Shown: piece after piece, positions 1-11,969 of the stretch | Layout of the letters: each line of letters starts with the position of its first letter | How positions within the stretch are numbered: the first letter of the stretch is position 1 | DNA from: Epiperipatus broadwayi | Lineage: Eukaryota > Onychophora > Udeonychophora > Euonychophora > Peripatidae | NCBI GenBank assembly: GCA_028023455.1 | Contig: JAQFVV010000028.1 | Location: 629,501-693,500 of the forward strand | Direction of reading: 5' to 3' | DNA: 64,000 nt | Made by a program: the position numbers and the translations under genes | The notes under the pieces: model-generated | What the model was told of the DNA's origin: nothing | The model's database searches: none | The model's input: only the letters and a program-made list of their open reading frames with translations

Positions 1-430
1 TTCTAAGTCGCAGCCTGGGGGAGGGTGATTTATTTCCTTTGTTTATATATTACTGAGCTATGTTTAATTTTAAATTTACATACAAAAATAGCTCTCTTAA
101 TTTCATAAAACTGAATTATACAAATATAAATGTGCAGGTAAAAAGGATTTATCAAAATTAATCATTCAATTCTTGTATCATATTTAAATGATATTATATC
201 CAGTTGTTTTAAGAAATATCTTCATATACAAAAACTCCACTTGCTAATAAGATTATTATATAATTTTCATTTTTATGATTTATAAAATAATAAATTATAG
301 CTCTTTAATTAATTAGTTGCATAAATGGTTATGTTTTTCAGGACTATATTTTATTTTTTATGCATCAAAACAACAACAATTACAACCAAATCATAAATAA
401 ACAAATCAAAATTGAATTATTCATAATTAT
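1..430. other. AT-rich DNA without recognised feature
   Basis: No coding frame, RNA gene or repeat of the families seen elsewhere in the window could be recognised here. Confidence 0.6.
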
Positions 431-432
431 GC

Positions 433-560
433 ACTTCCACAAAGTGTTAAAAGTGGATAGTGAGAGTCATGTAGTAAAAATTATACTTCAGATATATTAT
501 TCATTAAGTGTATATTCTCTAGTCTAATGGATGATTAATAAAATTTATTAATATAATTCC
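433..560 (+). repeat. F2-family fragment (distal arm)
   Basis: The stretch begins with 'aagtgttaaaagtggat' and runs through 'attattcattaa' to 'ttaataaaatttattaata'. The same order of motifs is found at 1186-1300, in reverse at 40325-40500 and 40735-40870, and in forward orientation at 41040-41140. It is therefore the distal arm of the F2 repeat, separated from its other half by the LINE relic that follows. Age is old, to judge from mismatches and small gaps between copies. Confidence 0.5.
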
Positions 561-604
561 ATGGAGTAGTTTGTATCAAAATTGTAAGGGCCATAAGTTT
601 GAAA

Positions 605-1032
605 ATTATCAATTCATCATCATCATCATCAACCATTATCAATACACTGCAGGATGAAGGTCTCTCCAAGTTCAATCCATCTCGTCCGATCTTTAGCTTC
701 TCTTCTCCACATCACCCCTGCACACTTTCTTATTTCATTCATCCATCTCACATGTGGTCTCTTTCTGGGTCTTTTACAAACTCTTGGAATCCAGTTTAAA
801 ATTTCAGTTGTCCATATATTATCATCTCTTCTAGCAATATGTCCAGCCCAACTCCAGTCTTTTAATTTTTTCAATGAGGTCAGTAACACCTGTTTGTTCT
901 CTTACCCATATATTACGTTTTTGATCTCTTCTTGTTACTCCCAACATGCATCTCTCCATACTTCTTTGAGTGTCTGAATTCTCTGTATTGCTTTTCTATT
1001 AAGTGTCCAAGTCTCAAATCCATAAGAACTGT
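605..1032 (-). mobile_element. LINE reverse-transcriptase 3' end, decayed
   Basis: Read on the minus strand, this encodes the C-terminal part of a non-LTR retrotransposon polyprotein. Visible blocks in order are YGFETWTLNRKAI, then after a frameshift MLGVTRRDQKRN, then after another shift WAGHIARRDD, followed by a K/R-rich RPRKRPHVRWMNEIRK block and AKDRTRWIELGE before a stop at about 629. These are the typical post-RT motifs of animal LINE ORF2 proteins (Y-G-ETW, W-GH-R, RGRP-RW-D, DR-W). The longest intact frame covers 629-889. A (CAT)n tract at 614-630 lies just past the stop and reads as (ATG)n on the element strand, the expected simple-repeat 3' tail. The copy is 5'-truncated and carries at least two frameshifts, so it is dead. 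Confidence 0.85.
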
Positions 1033-1035
1033 AGT

Positions 1036-1300
1036 TTATATGGATATCTATATGTGTACTGAACAATGATAGAGATATTTATAAAAGATTGTGATCTATG
1101 CCAACTGATGAGTGCTGGTTCAGCGTGAAATGTCCAGCTATTATATATTTTTTTTACATGTCTTTAGTCATTTGTTTATGGTAATGCTCCTCCACAAAAT
1201 GTTAAAAGAGAATAAAACCAGTCCCTACTACAAAAATATTATTCATTAAATGGATAATTTCTAGTTTAATGAATTTTAAAAAAAATATTAATGAGGCCTT
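1036..1300 (+). repeat. F2-family fragment (proximal arm)
   Basis: It contains 'accaactgatgagtgctggttcagc', the hallmark of family F2, and ends in the same 'attattcattaaatgga' arm seen at 40-41 kb. It abuts the LINE relic, so the LINE and F2 are nested or juxtaposed. No coding potential. Confidence 0.55.
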
Positions 1301-1589
1301 TTTATTTTATAAGGCACAGATAGGCAAATCCTCATTTTATTTTATATATGTAATGGATACCCAAATACAGCAATTATGACTTTATCAAAATACAATTACA
1401 ATTAATAATTATTAATAACAACTTTTTAATAATACTAATAATGTTCAAAGTCTAGCCAAAGTACATAAGCACAATAATAATGATATAATAGTTGTAAATA
1501 ACATATTAATTAAAAATAATACAATGTATAAAACATATGCAAATAGAAATTCCCCTTACAAAGAATTGTTAGAATAAATGTAAAAATTA

Positions 1590-1800
1590 TGATGAAGGTC
1601 TCATGGTTAATGTTAGCACCCTTCTCTGTCATATCTAGGCTAGGATTTCAATCTAGGCTAAGAAAACTTGAAAATTATTTCAACAGGCTTGCAATTTTCT
1701 TGAAAAAGCTAGATCATAGCAAATTAATCTCACTAGTCATTATTGGTCAGTAAATGGGTATCTAGTCACTTTTTAGCTAGAAGATACAACAAAATGTGCT
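1590..1800 (+). mobile_element. S2 SINE, diverged
   Basis: A tRNA-like head ('tctcatggttaatgttagcacc' resembling an A box, 'aggatttcaatctagg' resembling a B box) is followed by a body with 'attattggtcagtaaatggg'. The same body recurs at 2255-2620 (minus, twice) and 21760-21940 (plus). The spacing of the two boxes and a shared 3' body fit a tRNA-derived SINE, though sequence decay makes the tRNA of origin unclear. Confidence 0.5.
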
Positions 1801-1963
1801 CAAATCCTCACTATATGACAGTGGTAAATCCTGGTAAGTATTGCCTTCTGTATTTGCTATTCTCTATGAGGTAGCTGTTGAAGAAGCCTAATCTTATAAA
1901 GGATTATTTAAAGGCTGCATAATTTATCTTAGCAATGGAACTGAGCTGCTACAGTTAAATAAC

Positions 1964-2227
1964 TCTTATGCATTTCTTCTTTCTCCCTTTATATTTTGCT
2001 TCTTTTTGTATTTCGCTATAAACTCATCAACACTCCTTTAACACTTTAAGCAAATAATTTTATTCTTTCGTGTATTATCTTATATTTCACTTATAAATCT
2101 TATGCATTTCTTCTTTCTCCCTCTATATTTTGCTTCTTTTTATATGTGAAATATAAGATAATACACGAAAGAATAAAATTATTTGCTTAAAGTGTTAAAG
2201 GAGTGTTGATGAGTTTATAGTGAAATA
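1964..2227. repeat. Foldback hairpin with 82-bp near-perfect arms
   Basis: Left arm 2009-2090 and right arm 2146-2227 are reverse complements with a single mismatch seen by eye. The 55-bp loop (from about 2098) is itself a direct repeat of 1964-2010, the sequence that precedes the left arm ('tcttatgcatttcttctttc'). The order is therefore repeat, arm, repeat, inverted arm. High arm identity implies recent formation or gene conversion. No terminal duplication was found. Confidence 0.9.
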
Positions 2228-2254
2228 CAGATAAATACCATATGTGAGAACAGA

Positions 2255-2620
2255 TAGAAACTCTTTTTTTTTTACAAATTAACAGGACTAATATCTATTT
2301 ACTGACCAATAATTTGATGGCCATATAAATTATCAATAAACAGCTATTGAAAAGATCTTATGTTCTCTCATAAACACACTATTTAAAAATAAAATTCCGA
2401 GCATCACCTTGATTCATACCCCAGAATGAGTTCACCATGTAATGGTTTATTTAATATTTGCATAATGCTAAAGAGAATTATCTTATATATAGAAAATAAA
2501 AACATTTTTTTTTTACAAACTGATAGCTTAATATCCATTTACTGACCCATAATTGGATGGCTATGTAAATTACCAATGAACTGTCACGAAAAGGATTTAA
2601 GTCCTTTTGGAAATCTTTAG
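2255..2620 (-). mobile_element. Two S2 SINE 3' parts in direct order
   Basis: Around 2262-2345 and 2502-2600 the same string occurs twice: a T-run (poly(A) on the minus strand), then 'ctatttactgacc' or 'ccatttactgacc', then a block with 'ggatggc'. On the minus strand this is the S2 body followed by poly(A). They lie about 240 bp apart in the same orientation, and upstream of them on the plus strand lies a third copy facing the other way (1590-1800). Confidence 0.55.
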
Positions 2621-3685
2621 ATACTTAAAAAATCAAAGCTCCATTTTAATTCGGAACCTATGTGATGATTTTTTTAAAAAAAGCTTTCTAATTTGTACAT
2701 CACAAAGACTTCAAACACAATACCTGTAACAAAAATTAAGCTTATATAATAACGGAACTTAAAGAGAGAATGGGTATCATTATCTTTTTCGTTGTTGTTG
2801 ACTTTACGTATTTTACTTTAATTACAGACTCAAAAACAGTTATGATTATTTGTTATATATATATAAATGTTACGTGGATACTGATGGAGTTTTTTTTAAA
2901 AAAATCGTAATAGATATAACATACCCACGTCTAGAAGTAAGTCTTAAAAGAAATGGTCATTTTAAAAATGTTATAACTTTATAATATATTAAAATTAAAT
3001 AATATGATTCTTTTTTTATACGTTGTGGATAAATTGATTACAAATAAAAAAAATTGAAAGTTATGAAGTGATTTAAATAACATCTCTGAACTGTTTTATT
3101 TGTTTGTCTGTTCTTTTGTAATGTTAATATTATTATCTAATAAGAAGAAAATTTCCCACTTGAGCAGTTTCTTTGATATCTTGCAGAATCAAAAACAGTC
3201 TGATAAAAATGAAGCCAGATTCAAAACACATAATCAAATGATAAAAATCAACCAAAAGAGTTTCATTTTTAGCCTTTTTTTTTTTTTTAAATAAAATAAT
3301 TATATGATCAAACAGTTAAATGAAAACTTGAAATAAAATTCAAAAGCTGCGAAGAAAAGAAAGAAATTATTTGTATTACAGGTCAATGGAAACAAATATA
3401 GATGTCTATTACTAAAATCAAAAGCTTTAAGTAAATCATGGGAGACTGTGAAAGAGATAAACTAATTTCTGCAAGCATATATTGCAATTAATTGTAATCA
3501 CAGAATCTAACATTAAAAGAAAAAACAAAAAAAAGAGCGATCACTTACAAGTAAAAAAAGAAGAGGGAAAAAACCCTCAAATATTTAAAATATATATAAA
3601 AGAAAGTTTCATTTTAGTTATACAAAGTTCTGCTAACTCAATATCCCTTATATGTTTACAAACGAGAGTTGTTATCCTTTTGCTA
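2620..3685. other. AT-rich DNA without recognised feature
   Basis: Only short ORFs of low-complexity composition (Lys, Ile, Phe rich) occur. I see no splice-flanked exon, tRNA-like sequence or repeat-family member. Confidence 0.55.
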
Positions 3686-3764
3686 TTGTAATGCCATCTA
3701 GTGTGAGTTTTGGAATCAGTGGATAATCCTTGACTCATTTATGCTTGTACTAATAATGACTTGC

Positions 3765-3888
3765 ATTGCACGGTTTAGTGCAGTGATAAAGTCATAGACT
3801 GTAGAGTTCAAGGTCACTGGTTCACAACTGTATTCTGCCACTTCTAGGGTTTGGATTAAGTAATAAACCATTTGATGATTTTTATAAT

Positions 3889-3936
<48 letters not shown>

Positions 3937-3992
3937 AACTACTACTACTACTATTACTACTACTACTTCTACTACTATTACTATTATTTATA
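3765..3992 (+). mobile_element. S1 SINE ending in a (TAC)n tail
   Basis: 'tttagtgcagtgataaag' resembles a tRNA A-box region and 'gagttcaaggtcactgg' a B box; the body then ends in 'taagtaataaaccatttgatg', as in other S1 copies. From about 3888 a (TAC)n run of roughly 100 bp follows, with interruptions, as the 3' simple-repeat tail. On the opposite strand this tract gives a spurious poly-serine ORF. Confidence 0.65.
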
Positions 3993-4004
3993 TTAATCAA
4001 TATA

Positions 4005-4130
4005 ATTTACAGCAGTGATAGTGTGGTGAACTTTGGAGTTCAAGGTCAATGGATTATTGCTCAAATGTGTCACTTCTGTTATTCAAACTTCATTAGAATA
4101 CTTGAATTCAAACTTTAAGGTTTAAAACTG
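4005..4130 (+). mobile_element. S1 SINE fragment
   Basis: 'cagtgatagtgtggtgaactttggagttcaaggtcaatgg' style head (A-box and B-box-like segments) and 'cacttctgttattcaaact' body match S1. It directly follows the (TAC)n tail of the preceding S1 copy, so the two are arranged head to tail. Confidence 0.5.
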
Positions 4131-6255
4131 GAACAAATGCAGTTATGGCTTGGGTTTATAATGTTATGATTTTTTTTGAATTTCAGTCTATTAACTTGAT
4201 AGTTAAAGATAAATAAGTAGTTATAGAAGTATAACTGTGTTCCTCTTTCAAATTCCAAGTCCAGCATTAATAAAGATAAAAGATTAGAAATTGGTTTGGA
4301 GACAGGAATTCCATTACACTGATATCTGACAAACATTGTTTACTCAAAGTTTAAAACAAAATACTAAAGTAGAGAAAGAAAAACCACTCTTGCTTATGCA
4401 ATGTTCAACTTGCCAGGTTGAAAATTTCCAATAAATATATATATATATATAGATCATATTTGTAAAAGAATGGACTAATGTAATTATAAGATGATTTTAT
4501 AAGCAGGATATTAACTCATGTTCATATACTCAATATTTACCAATGAGCAAATATGTCTTTCAATTATTTTTTTAAACCCTCTTCAAGTATAGTCAGTATT
4601 ATTTAGCAAAGACAAAATTCACCACTCATAATTTATCTTGCATGGCATTTGAATGATCTTCATACTATTGTCTGGACTGCAATCTTGTGATAAATGCCTC
4701 CAAATGATTGATAAAGATGATATGTTTTGGTCTTTATTTTTAATAATAGATATTAGCAGAATTTCAACAAAATAAAAAACAGTATAGTTCAAAGGTTAAA
4801 TTGCAGAACTCAGTCTGCACAAAATGATGGCATTATTCATACTTTTATTGGTTAAAGCAGATAGGATTACAAAGATAATTATTTTTCTTGCTTTCAGATT
4901 GTTTTTGATATTTTGAGGGATCTTTTATCTAATAAATAAATATATATATCTATATATTTGTAATTATTGATGTTTTTTTTAGGAGAATGGGAATTTATGT
5001 CAGTGGAAAAGAAAAAGAAAACATAAAAAATAAGTTTTGTTTGAAATTTACCTAAATAAATTTATAACTCTTATGATTGATTCATCCTTTTAAAAATTAA
5101 TTTTAACAAAAATGCATTAAAAATAGTTGTATCAAAAATATTCAATCTACAGGTCACATGCATAAAATGTCAGTATTACAAAATCAGCTTCAATTTAATC
5201 ACAATATTTAGCCAATAAAGTTTTATTACCATTAAACTAATAAATACCTGAATAGCAAATATATTTTAACAGTTATATAAAAGTTCATAACCATATTTCA
5301 GTACACAAATTTTATGTGAAAGCTTATGCTTTAATAACAGACTATTTTATAAATAAATAAAAGTCTTCTCTTAATATTTAAATGACTTAATTTATGTATT
5401 TTTTAAATGAACAGGGCCCCATCTCAATATCTTCTTAAATACATTAAATTTAGCAAACATCAAATTAGTATGAATTTAACTTGTGTATTCTCTTCTGATT
5501 AAGAGGTAATCACTTGTGCTTTAAACAGGGGTAATTTTTTTCATATTTTCCAAATGACTGTTTCCTTTCTTCTGCATTTTACCACAAATACTGAAACTAA
5601 TGGCAACAATAATAAAATAATAAAAAGCAAATTTATTTCACAATAATAACTGATTGTAAAACATTAATTAATTAAGCAAAAGTAATTTTATTTCTCCATT
5701 TTTACAATTTATGACTATATTTAAATATTTTTTATACAAACATTTGAACACATATTGTAAATACAAAGATTACATTTGAAATGCTAAGTATTGCTATGTT
5801 CATGGGAGGGGGGAGTTATAATTCTAGCCATGTCAGAGACAAAAATAACTCACACAAACAACTTTTATATATGTCAGCAAGTTTATTTCTCTATGCTGAA
5901 GAGTATTAATAAACAAAATAATTAACAACAAAATAATATAATAACAATAATTATCTCTTAATTTTGGAACAAACATTAGAACAAGATTTGTGGGTGTGGG
6001 AGGGGGATCCTTCACTCTTACTATCTGTGAATGTATATTACATTCCATTAATTCAAAATTGCATTAACTCTTATCTTTAAAGTCTATACTTGAGTATCCT
6101 TTACTTGTAGTATAGTCATTATAGTTGAGTTCTTCATTTCAGTCTGTCTATTTAAATAACTGAAAACTTCATATTTAAATCTTTAAATTATAAATGCTAC
6201 TTTAATTTAACACTGTCATTTCTCCTTATTAAGAAAGATATTGTTATTATTAACT
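4130..6255. other. AT-rich DNA without recognised feature
   Basis: Contains short (TA)n runs near 4433-4450 and 4942-4955. I recognise no exon, RNA gene or repeat family. Confidence 0.5.
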
Positions 6256-6257
6256 TG

Positions 6258-6360
6258 ATGTTTTTTTTTTATGTGTCATCCCAGGAAATGAACCCACTAG
6301 CCCAGGGCAGCTGCTTGTAAGGCAGCCATGCTGATCTCTTGACCACCAACACTTGACAAT
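6258..6360 (-). mobile_element. S3 SINE (short tRNA-derived)
   Basis: On the minus strand: 'gtgttggtggtcaagagatc' (A-box-like, resembling the D arm of a class II tRNA), 'gctgccttacaagcagc', then 'tagtgggttcatttcctggg' (B-box-like), 'gatgacacat' and poly(A). Two other copies at 26851-26956 and 58194-58298 share the whole length. It is too diverged to be a functional tRNA and lacks a proper acceptor stem. Confidence 0.75.
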
Positions 6361-6754
6361 ATTTTCCTTTAATTTACCCACTGTTTTACCATTCTGATGA
6401 TGTTCTCTTGTTTCCCTGACACTTTCAGTTCATCTTTTTATTAATATGTGTGAAATAGCATAATTATTATTCAATTTTTCTTAAAAAGGACATTTTCTAG
6501 AATGTTAAGCTTTTCAGATAAACAATAACAAAGCACTGTCTGTGTGCATTTTTACAAATCTAAAAAATAACTTTATATACATTGTCATATATACATGTAC
6601 AGACAGTCCAATTATAAAAAAAACAAATATTCTTCTTAAAAGAAATATTGATACCTCTTGTAGTCTGAATGTTTGTAAAATACATTGTAGCTATTGTGAG
6701 TTAAAAAACTTCAGCTCATTAGTAAATATATATAACACATAAATAAGATAACAA

Positions 6755-6885
6755 TCAAATGGCTTTATTTTTTGAGAGTTCACAAGAAGTTGAAGCACTA
6801 AAAGTGACAGAACTACAATCAATCAAGGCTGTTATGATCCTAAGTCTGGCACTTTTACTACTGGACTAAACCATATAGGGTAGAA
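6755..6885 (-). mobile_element. S1 SINE
   Basis: The minus strand reads 'ggtttagtccagtagtaaaagtg', then a B-box region, 'tagttctgtcacttttagtg', 'cttcaacttcttgtgaactc' and 'aataaagccatttgattg', the complete S1 order from tRNA-like head to tail. Confidence 0.65.
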
Positions 6886-8700
6886 TAACACACAAATTAA
6901 AACATGAAGTATAAATAATAAAGATTAAAATAGCAAATATTTTGGAAAGCTTATAAATCAAAAATGAAGGTAATGACAATTGAGAGTGGACATATTATTG
7001 ACAGGTTAAATGTGTTATTATCATCCAAACTTAATTAATTTAAAGTTCCAGCAGTATAATATTAATCTCTTTAACCCCATAATAGTAGTCCTCCCCAGGA
7101 TATATTTCATGCTCAAACAGAATTTTTCAGTTGTTCCAGGTCAGAATCTCATGCCTTCATCACTTCTTGTTCAGTAGTGTGATCTGGTTCAACTGAAAAG
7201 TGCTGGATAAGCATAAAATGCATCTTGTGAGTCATTAGACTTTTTCAAATGCCTTGAAAAGATGTGGAGTGAAGTGGATATTTTAAATATATACAATTTA
7301 AAATCATATAAACTACTTCAATATAAAATGCACTCATTAAATAATGATCAACATTTATTATAAGAATGTAAGATAAAACATTCCTCAAATACTTCACTAT
7401 AGTGAAAAGCCTTCTTCAACAGTATCCTCTCCCCATTAAAAAAGTGAAGAAAACTGTTAAGTTTTCTAATTTCCAATTAATGATGATTTGAGTGTTTTCC
7501 ACTCTTGTTTTACTCTCTAGACAAAAATATAGATAACTATTTATTGACCAACACCCTTTCGCACTACTATATTGTTTTCTATATATATAACTGAGTCAAT
7601 ATCATTGATAATTAATCCTTTCCTTTTAGTTTGATTTGAGACAGATTTAATTGTTTTCCCTGTCTGTAAGTTTTCAACTTTAATTTTAGTATCAAACTGT
7701 TATTCTATATCATTATGTAATAAATTTGTCTTAGTTTGATAGATATTCATGTTTAAAAATCAAAAAATTGGAAAAAATCATATTAGAACTTTGCAAATAT
7801 TAAAAAATTAGATCATAATCAAAACAAAGAATTGTCTCATCATTCAACAATCTGAAAGAACAGAGTGGTTTCAGAAAACAAGGAAAATCTTTTTTATTGA
7901 AATTTGTTTTTAAAATATCAATATCGGACAAATCTATCAAGTTATGCTTTAAAATATTAATTTTTAAAATTATTTTCTGTGATATTGCAATATATTCTAA
8001 AAATTATCAGGAAAAAAGTGTTAGCAAACAGTATGAAAATGTCTGCTCCCATAATTTGCATTGGTAACATTATGATCAAAATTATTCCCTTCTACTTTTA
8101 AAAATAAAATATATATGTATACAAAAAGTATAATAATGTATATTTTTGATTCTTAATAATTATTCCACAATAATTGTGTAAAAATAATTGTGAATCTTAA
8201 TAAACTTTACAAAAAATCAATGTTTCAGTCATTCAAAATATTTTCTCAAAATAATCTTGCAAAGTAAATACAAAGACAGGCTATCCATGTCATGTTTAAA
8301 AATGTTTGAAGTCATAACATTATTAACTGTCGTGTCATTTTAAGATTTTTTTGAAATTAAAATATCAGAATAAACAATATGCTAATTAATGAATCTAAAA
8401 AACAATTAGTAAAATATCTCAATAGAAGGTTGTATAAACAAATCAACTTTTTCAATTTTTCCCATGAATTCCCTTGTTTTAATGAATACTTTGGTTAATC
8501 TTTTAATGGCTGATTTTTTTAGTGGCTGAGTGAGGTAAAAGTTTAAATTTTTAATTGGTCAATTCACAAACTTAATGATCAAATGGTCAAAATATATTAA
8601 TCATTTTAATATTATATTCTTTTTAGTTTTGTTTGTAAAAAGTATATTAATAATTTGTCAGATTATGAAAGTGAACAAAAGTTTTTTCAAAAATAAATTT
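6886..8700. other. AT-rich DNA, no gene recognised
   Basis: A weak S2-like piece lies near 7490-7560 ('actatttattgaccaac'). The rest shows nothing beyond AT-rich sequence. Confidence 0.45.
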
Positions 8701-8749
8701 TGATTTATAATTAGAAAAATATTCGATAGTGGCAGAAATTAAAAGGAAC

Positions 8750-9120
8750 GTCAATCACCTACCAAAAAGATTTGCTGACGTCATGATTTCTTCCCACTTT
8801 TACATTGCGATAAGTACGTTGCGATAAATAAATAATTTTTGCTAAAGTCTTAACTATTTTTTTAAAATAATTTTATTTTTAGCATATTTTATCAAAATAA
8901 TTTATAATTTGTCAAAAAATACTGTTAAAATGGTCTAAATCATTCGTTTATCATTTTTGAAATGAAACAAAAAAAAATCGTAACTCTTTAGTTTTTGACA
9001 GCCATTTTCTTTGTTGTCAAAATTTAACAGCCAATCAGATCTAAGAAGGAGCATTATTTTTTCTTTGTTAGACATATAAGGCCATTTTTATTGATTTTTT
9101 ACTTGTAAAATAATGCAAGA
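8750..9120. promoter_or_regulatory. Possible regulatory patch with CRE and CCAAT motifs
   Basis: A full palindromic cAMP-response-type element (TGACGTCA) lies at 8776-8783, in a locally less AT-rich stretch with two 'ttgcgataa' repeats (about 8806-8826). A CCAAT motif in 'cagccaatcag' lies at 9031 and a TATA-like 'catataag' near 9073. No exon was found beside it, and such short motifs arise by chance in this much DNA, so this is only a candidate. Confidence 0.2.
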
Positions 9121-9249
9121 GAGGGCAGCATCTTACAGAACTTTTTCTAATCTTTAAAAAGAGCACAAAATCGTAATTGTAGTACGAAAAGTGACCGAGT
9201 TAGAGTGATGTCAAGCCACTTCATTTTTAAATGAATTGGGCATGCAAAG

Positions 9250-10488
9250 AGTTAGTAAAGAGTTGTGACAAATTTTTGTGTAAGTAATTATTAAATTTTC
9301 ACTTGATTGTTTAAATTTTGTATTTAAAAATTATTTTTATTTTTTAATATATATTTGAATAAACCACTGACAGGTATTTCTAGAAGAATTCTCAACAATA
9401 TTTCAATGTCTGCTTAAAAGTGGACAATAAATCACAACAATTAATAGTTATTCCCCAAATCATCAATCATTGTTTGCCATTATTCACTATTCTCATACCA
9501 CAAATATAAATTTGTACATTTTAAACTTGTTCAAATTTTTTATTTGTCTCATTGTCTCTCAAATATATCTTCACCTATTGTTATTTTGTTTGTTTTTCCC
9601 CTTTACTTCTGATTTTCTCCACATTAGCAACTTCTGAATATTTCATGTAAAGGATAAATTATTAAAAATAAAAATCTTTTATTATTCAAGGTTTAAGTTC
9701 TGCATTTACTTTTACAGGAAATAAAGTTAAATTCAAAGTTATTAAATTATCATGATGTTATTTAAGATCTTTATTTAATCTACCTTTTTTTTTTTTTTAA
9801 AAAAAAAAATAAACTTCTCCCCACTTTACACACAAAACCCCACACACTTCACACCAAAACTTAAATGTATTTTCACATTTTTATCAATTTCAAGACAGTC
9901 TATTTACTGACAGAATCCATTTAAAAAGATGAGAAAAGTTAAAAAGTTTTCTACACTTTGTAAATAAACCTTTTTGTATAGAAAAGTAAAAATCTCTGCT
10001 AAAGAATCAAAATAAAAAGTAGAAATAGTTAAATGATTGGTTTTATAACTCTTGACATCATGCGATGCATGCTGTCCAATAAATTATTTATTTATAAAAA
10101 ACATAACACAATTTTAAACTTTGTTTTATAAAGATTTAAAATCAATATCGGCTTGTATATATTTTTAGGACTTAATTATTTATGGCATCTTGTGTAATAG
10201 ATTGAATAATCAGTGGATGTTAGCTCCAGGTCCAGAACTTATCACTGATGAAGGCTATAAGTCACTAATTAAATAAAGTGTTCTGTATATGGACATAATA
10301 AGTGCTGCCATCTAGCATTTATTGATTAGACAGGCTCACTTTAGATGGGAGAAATGGAAGAGTACAAATGCAGTTAATTTCCATTTATTCATTTATCATA
10401 TTTCAACATTATTTTGGGTTAACTTACAAATTTTTCTATTTCAATAGTCCTTTCAATTAGATGATCATAACCAAATTAAAAACATGGA
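9250..10488. other. AT-rich DNA without recognised feature
   Basis: Holds a T-run followed by an A-run at 9785-9810 and a 'gctgccatctagcattt' string near 10303 that matches the end motif of family F4. Otherwise nothing was recognised. Confidence 0.45.
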
Positions 10489-10489
10489 A

Positions 10490-10675
10490 GATAAAATAAT
10501 AATAATCATCATTGTAGTAGTGGCAGTAGCAGCAGCAGTAATAATAAGAAGAAGAAGGAAAAGAAGAGGAAGAAGAAGATGGAGAAAGAGAAGAAGGAGA
10601 AATCCATCTTAGAAACTTATAGAAATCATACACTCTACCACTGCATTAAACCGCATAGAGAAATGTGGGTAAAAC
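10490..10675 (-). mobile_element. S1 SINE head with long purine/pyrimidine tail
   Basis: On the minus strand 10675-10605 reads 'gcggtttaatgcagtggtagag', a good A-box region, then 'cttataag' sequence. This is followed by a TTC/CTC-rich tract (plus strand AAG/GGA, 10540-10600) that grades into a TGC/ACT-type repeat. The pyrimidine tract probably expanded from the SINE interior or tail. Confidence 0.45.
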
Positions 10676-10679
10676 ATTT

Positions 10680-11695
10680 GAATTATTTTAAGTATATTCA
10701 TTTCAACTCATTTTTTCAACATTTAAATGATTGTGATAACTCTACCACTGAAATATAGTAAATGAAAGGCAATACTATTACTACATATTTAGAGAAAAAA
10801 ATGAAAATATTAAATACAATCTAAATGCATTTTGGAACCGAGCATCATTGCTAAAGCTTGTCTGTGACAATGTTCCTGTAATAGTTTCAATGTTTTCTCC
10901 GAATACATGATATTAGTGTTGCCTTTAATTTATTACATTTGTAACTTATAAAAAAGATGTGGAGAGCAATGAAGATAAATCAACTTTAATCTCAACTTTC
11001 TATGCATTAACTACATTTATTATTACCTGCAATCCCATAGTGCCTGTTATAATACTTTGGATTGAAGCTCAAGCCATTCTGGTAATTGAAAATCCCCCCC
11101 CCCCCGACATAGAACACTGTTTTTTTTTACATAATATATTTCCCTCACATAACTTTATTTGTGGGAAATTTATGTAAACATAGTAGTAGCAAATAAAACA
11201 CCTGATCTAGGATCTGGCAATCAGCCATGCACAACAGACACCAATGTATGTGTTAAAATTTGTCAGAATTTTAAAACCAAGAACCTACACCTATTTCATT
11301 ATATAAATAATCATATTAAATCATTCATAATATACTTTAGTGATATCAGCTACAAGCTAAATATACAAACTTTGAATCTCTGTCAAAATTATGATATATT
11401 CCAGGATCTCAAAACTATGGTCCCAGGACACATCCTGTGAACAAGAATTTATTTGATCTGTTATTTGTGAAAGAAGTTTTATGTATATAAACACAAAAAG
11501 GAATTAAAATAAAAAATTAAATCAGTTTGAAGTAAAAAGAAATAAGAATTTGAACCCAAGACAAAGTGCTTGCAGACTTATAAGGAACTGGCATATGATA
11601 CTGTTTTTGACATATTTTGAAAATACAACTACATTTTAAATTCTTCAGAAATATTACCAAATTTACCACTTCCTTTATTTTTCTGCAATGTCTTG
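10680..11695. other. AT-rich DNA without recognised feature
   Basis: ORFs of 60-93 codons here show no recognisable domain and have composition expected by chance. A C10-type run lies at 11094-11105. Confidence 0.45.
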
Positions 11696-11698
11696 TAT

Positions 11699-11965
11699 AA
11701 ATGTAATTTATCCATTCTATTTTGAACACTTTTTAGCAAAACTTTTTATTGTACATATATGCATACACAATCTTATATTTCGACTATTCTGCAGACTTTT
11801 TCAGAGCCTCTTTAATTAAAAAAAAACGTTTTTTTTTTAAATTAAAGTTAAAGTGGCTCTGAAGAAGATCACAGAACAGTTGAAATGTAAGATTGTGTAT
11901 GCATATATGTACATTAAAATGTTTTGCTAAAAAGGGTTCAAAATAGAGTGGATAAATTACATTTT
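11699..11965. repeat. F3 foldback element
   Basis: Left arm (11699-about 11815) and right arm (about 11850-11965) are inverted copies: 'atgtaatttatcc', 'gaacactttttagcaaaa', 'catatatgcatacacaatctta' on the left return as their complements on the right. A short A/T-rich loop lies between them. A second member sits at 44885-45123. Confidence 0.8.
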
Positions 11966-11969
11966 AAAT

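Noticed and set aside
3716-4000. 94-codon minus-strand frame with poly-serine
   Set aside because: The serine run is the complement of the (TAC)n SINE tail and the rest is SINE sequence.
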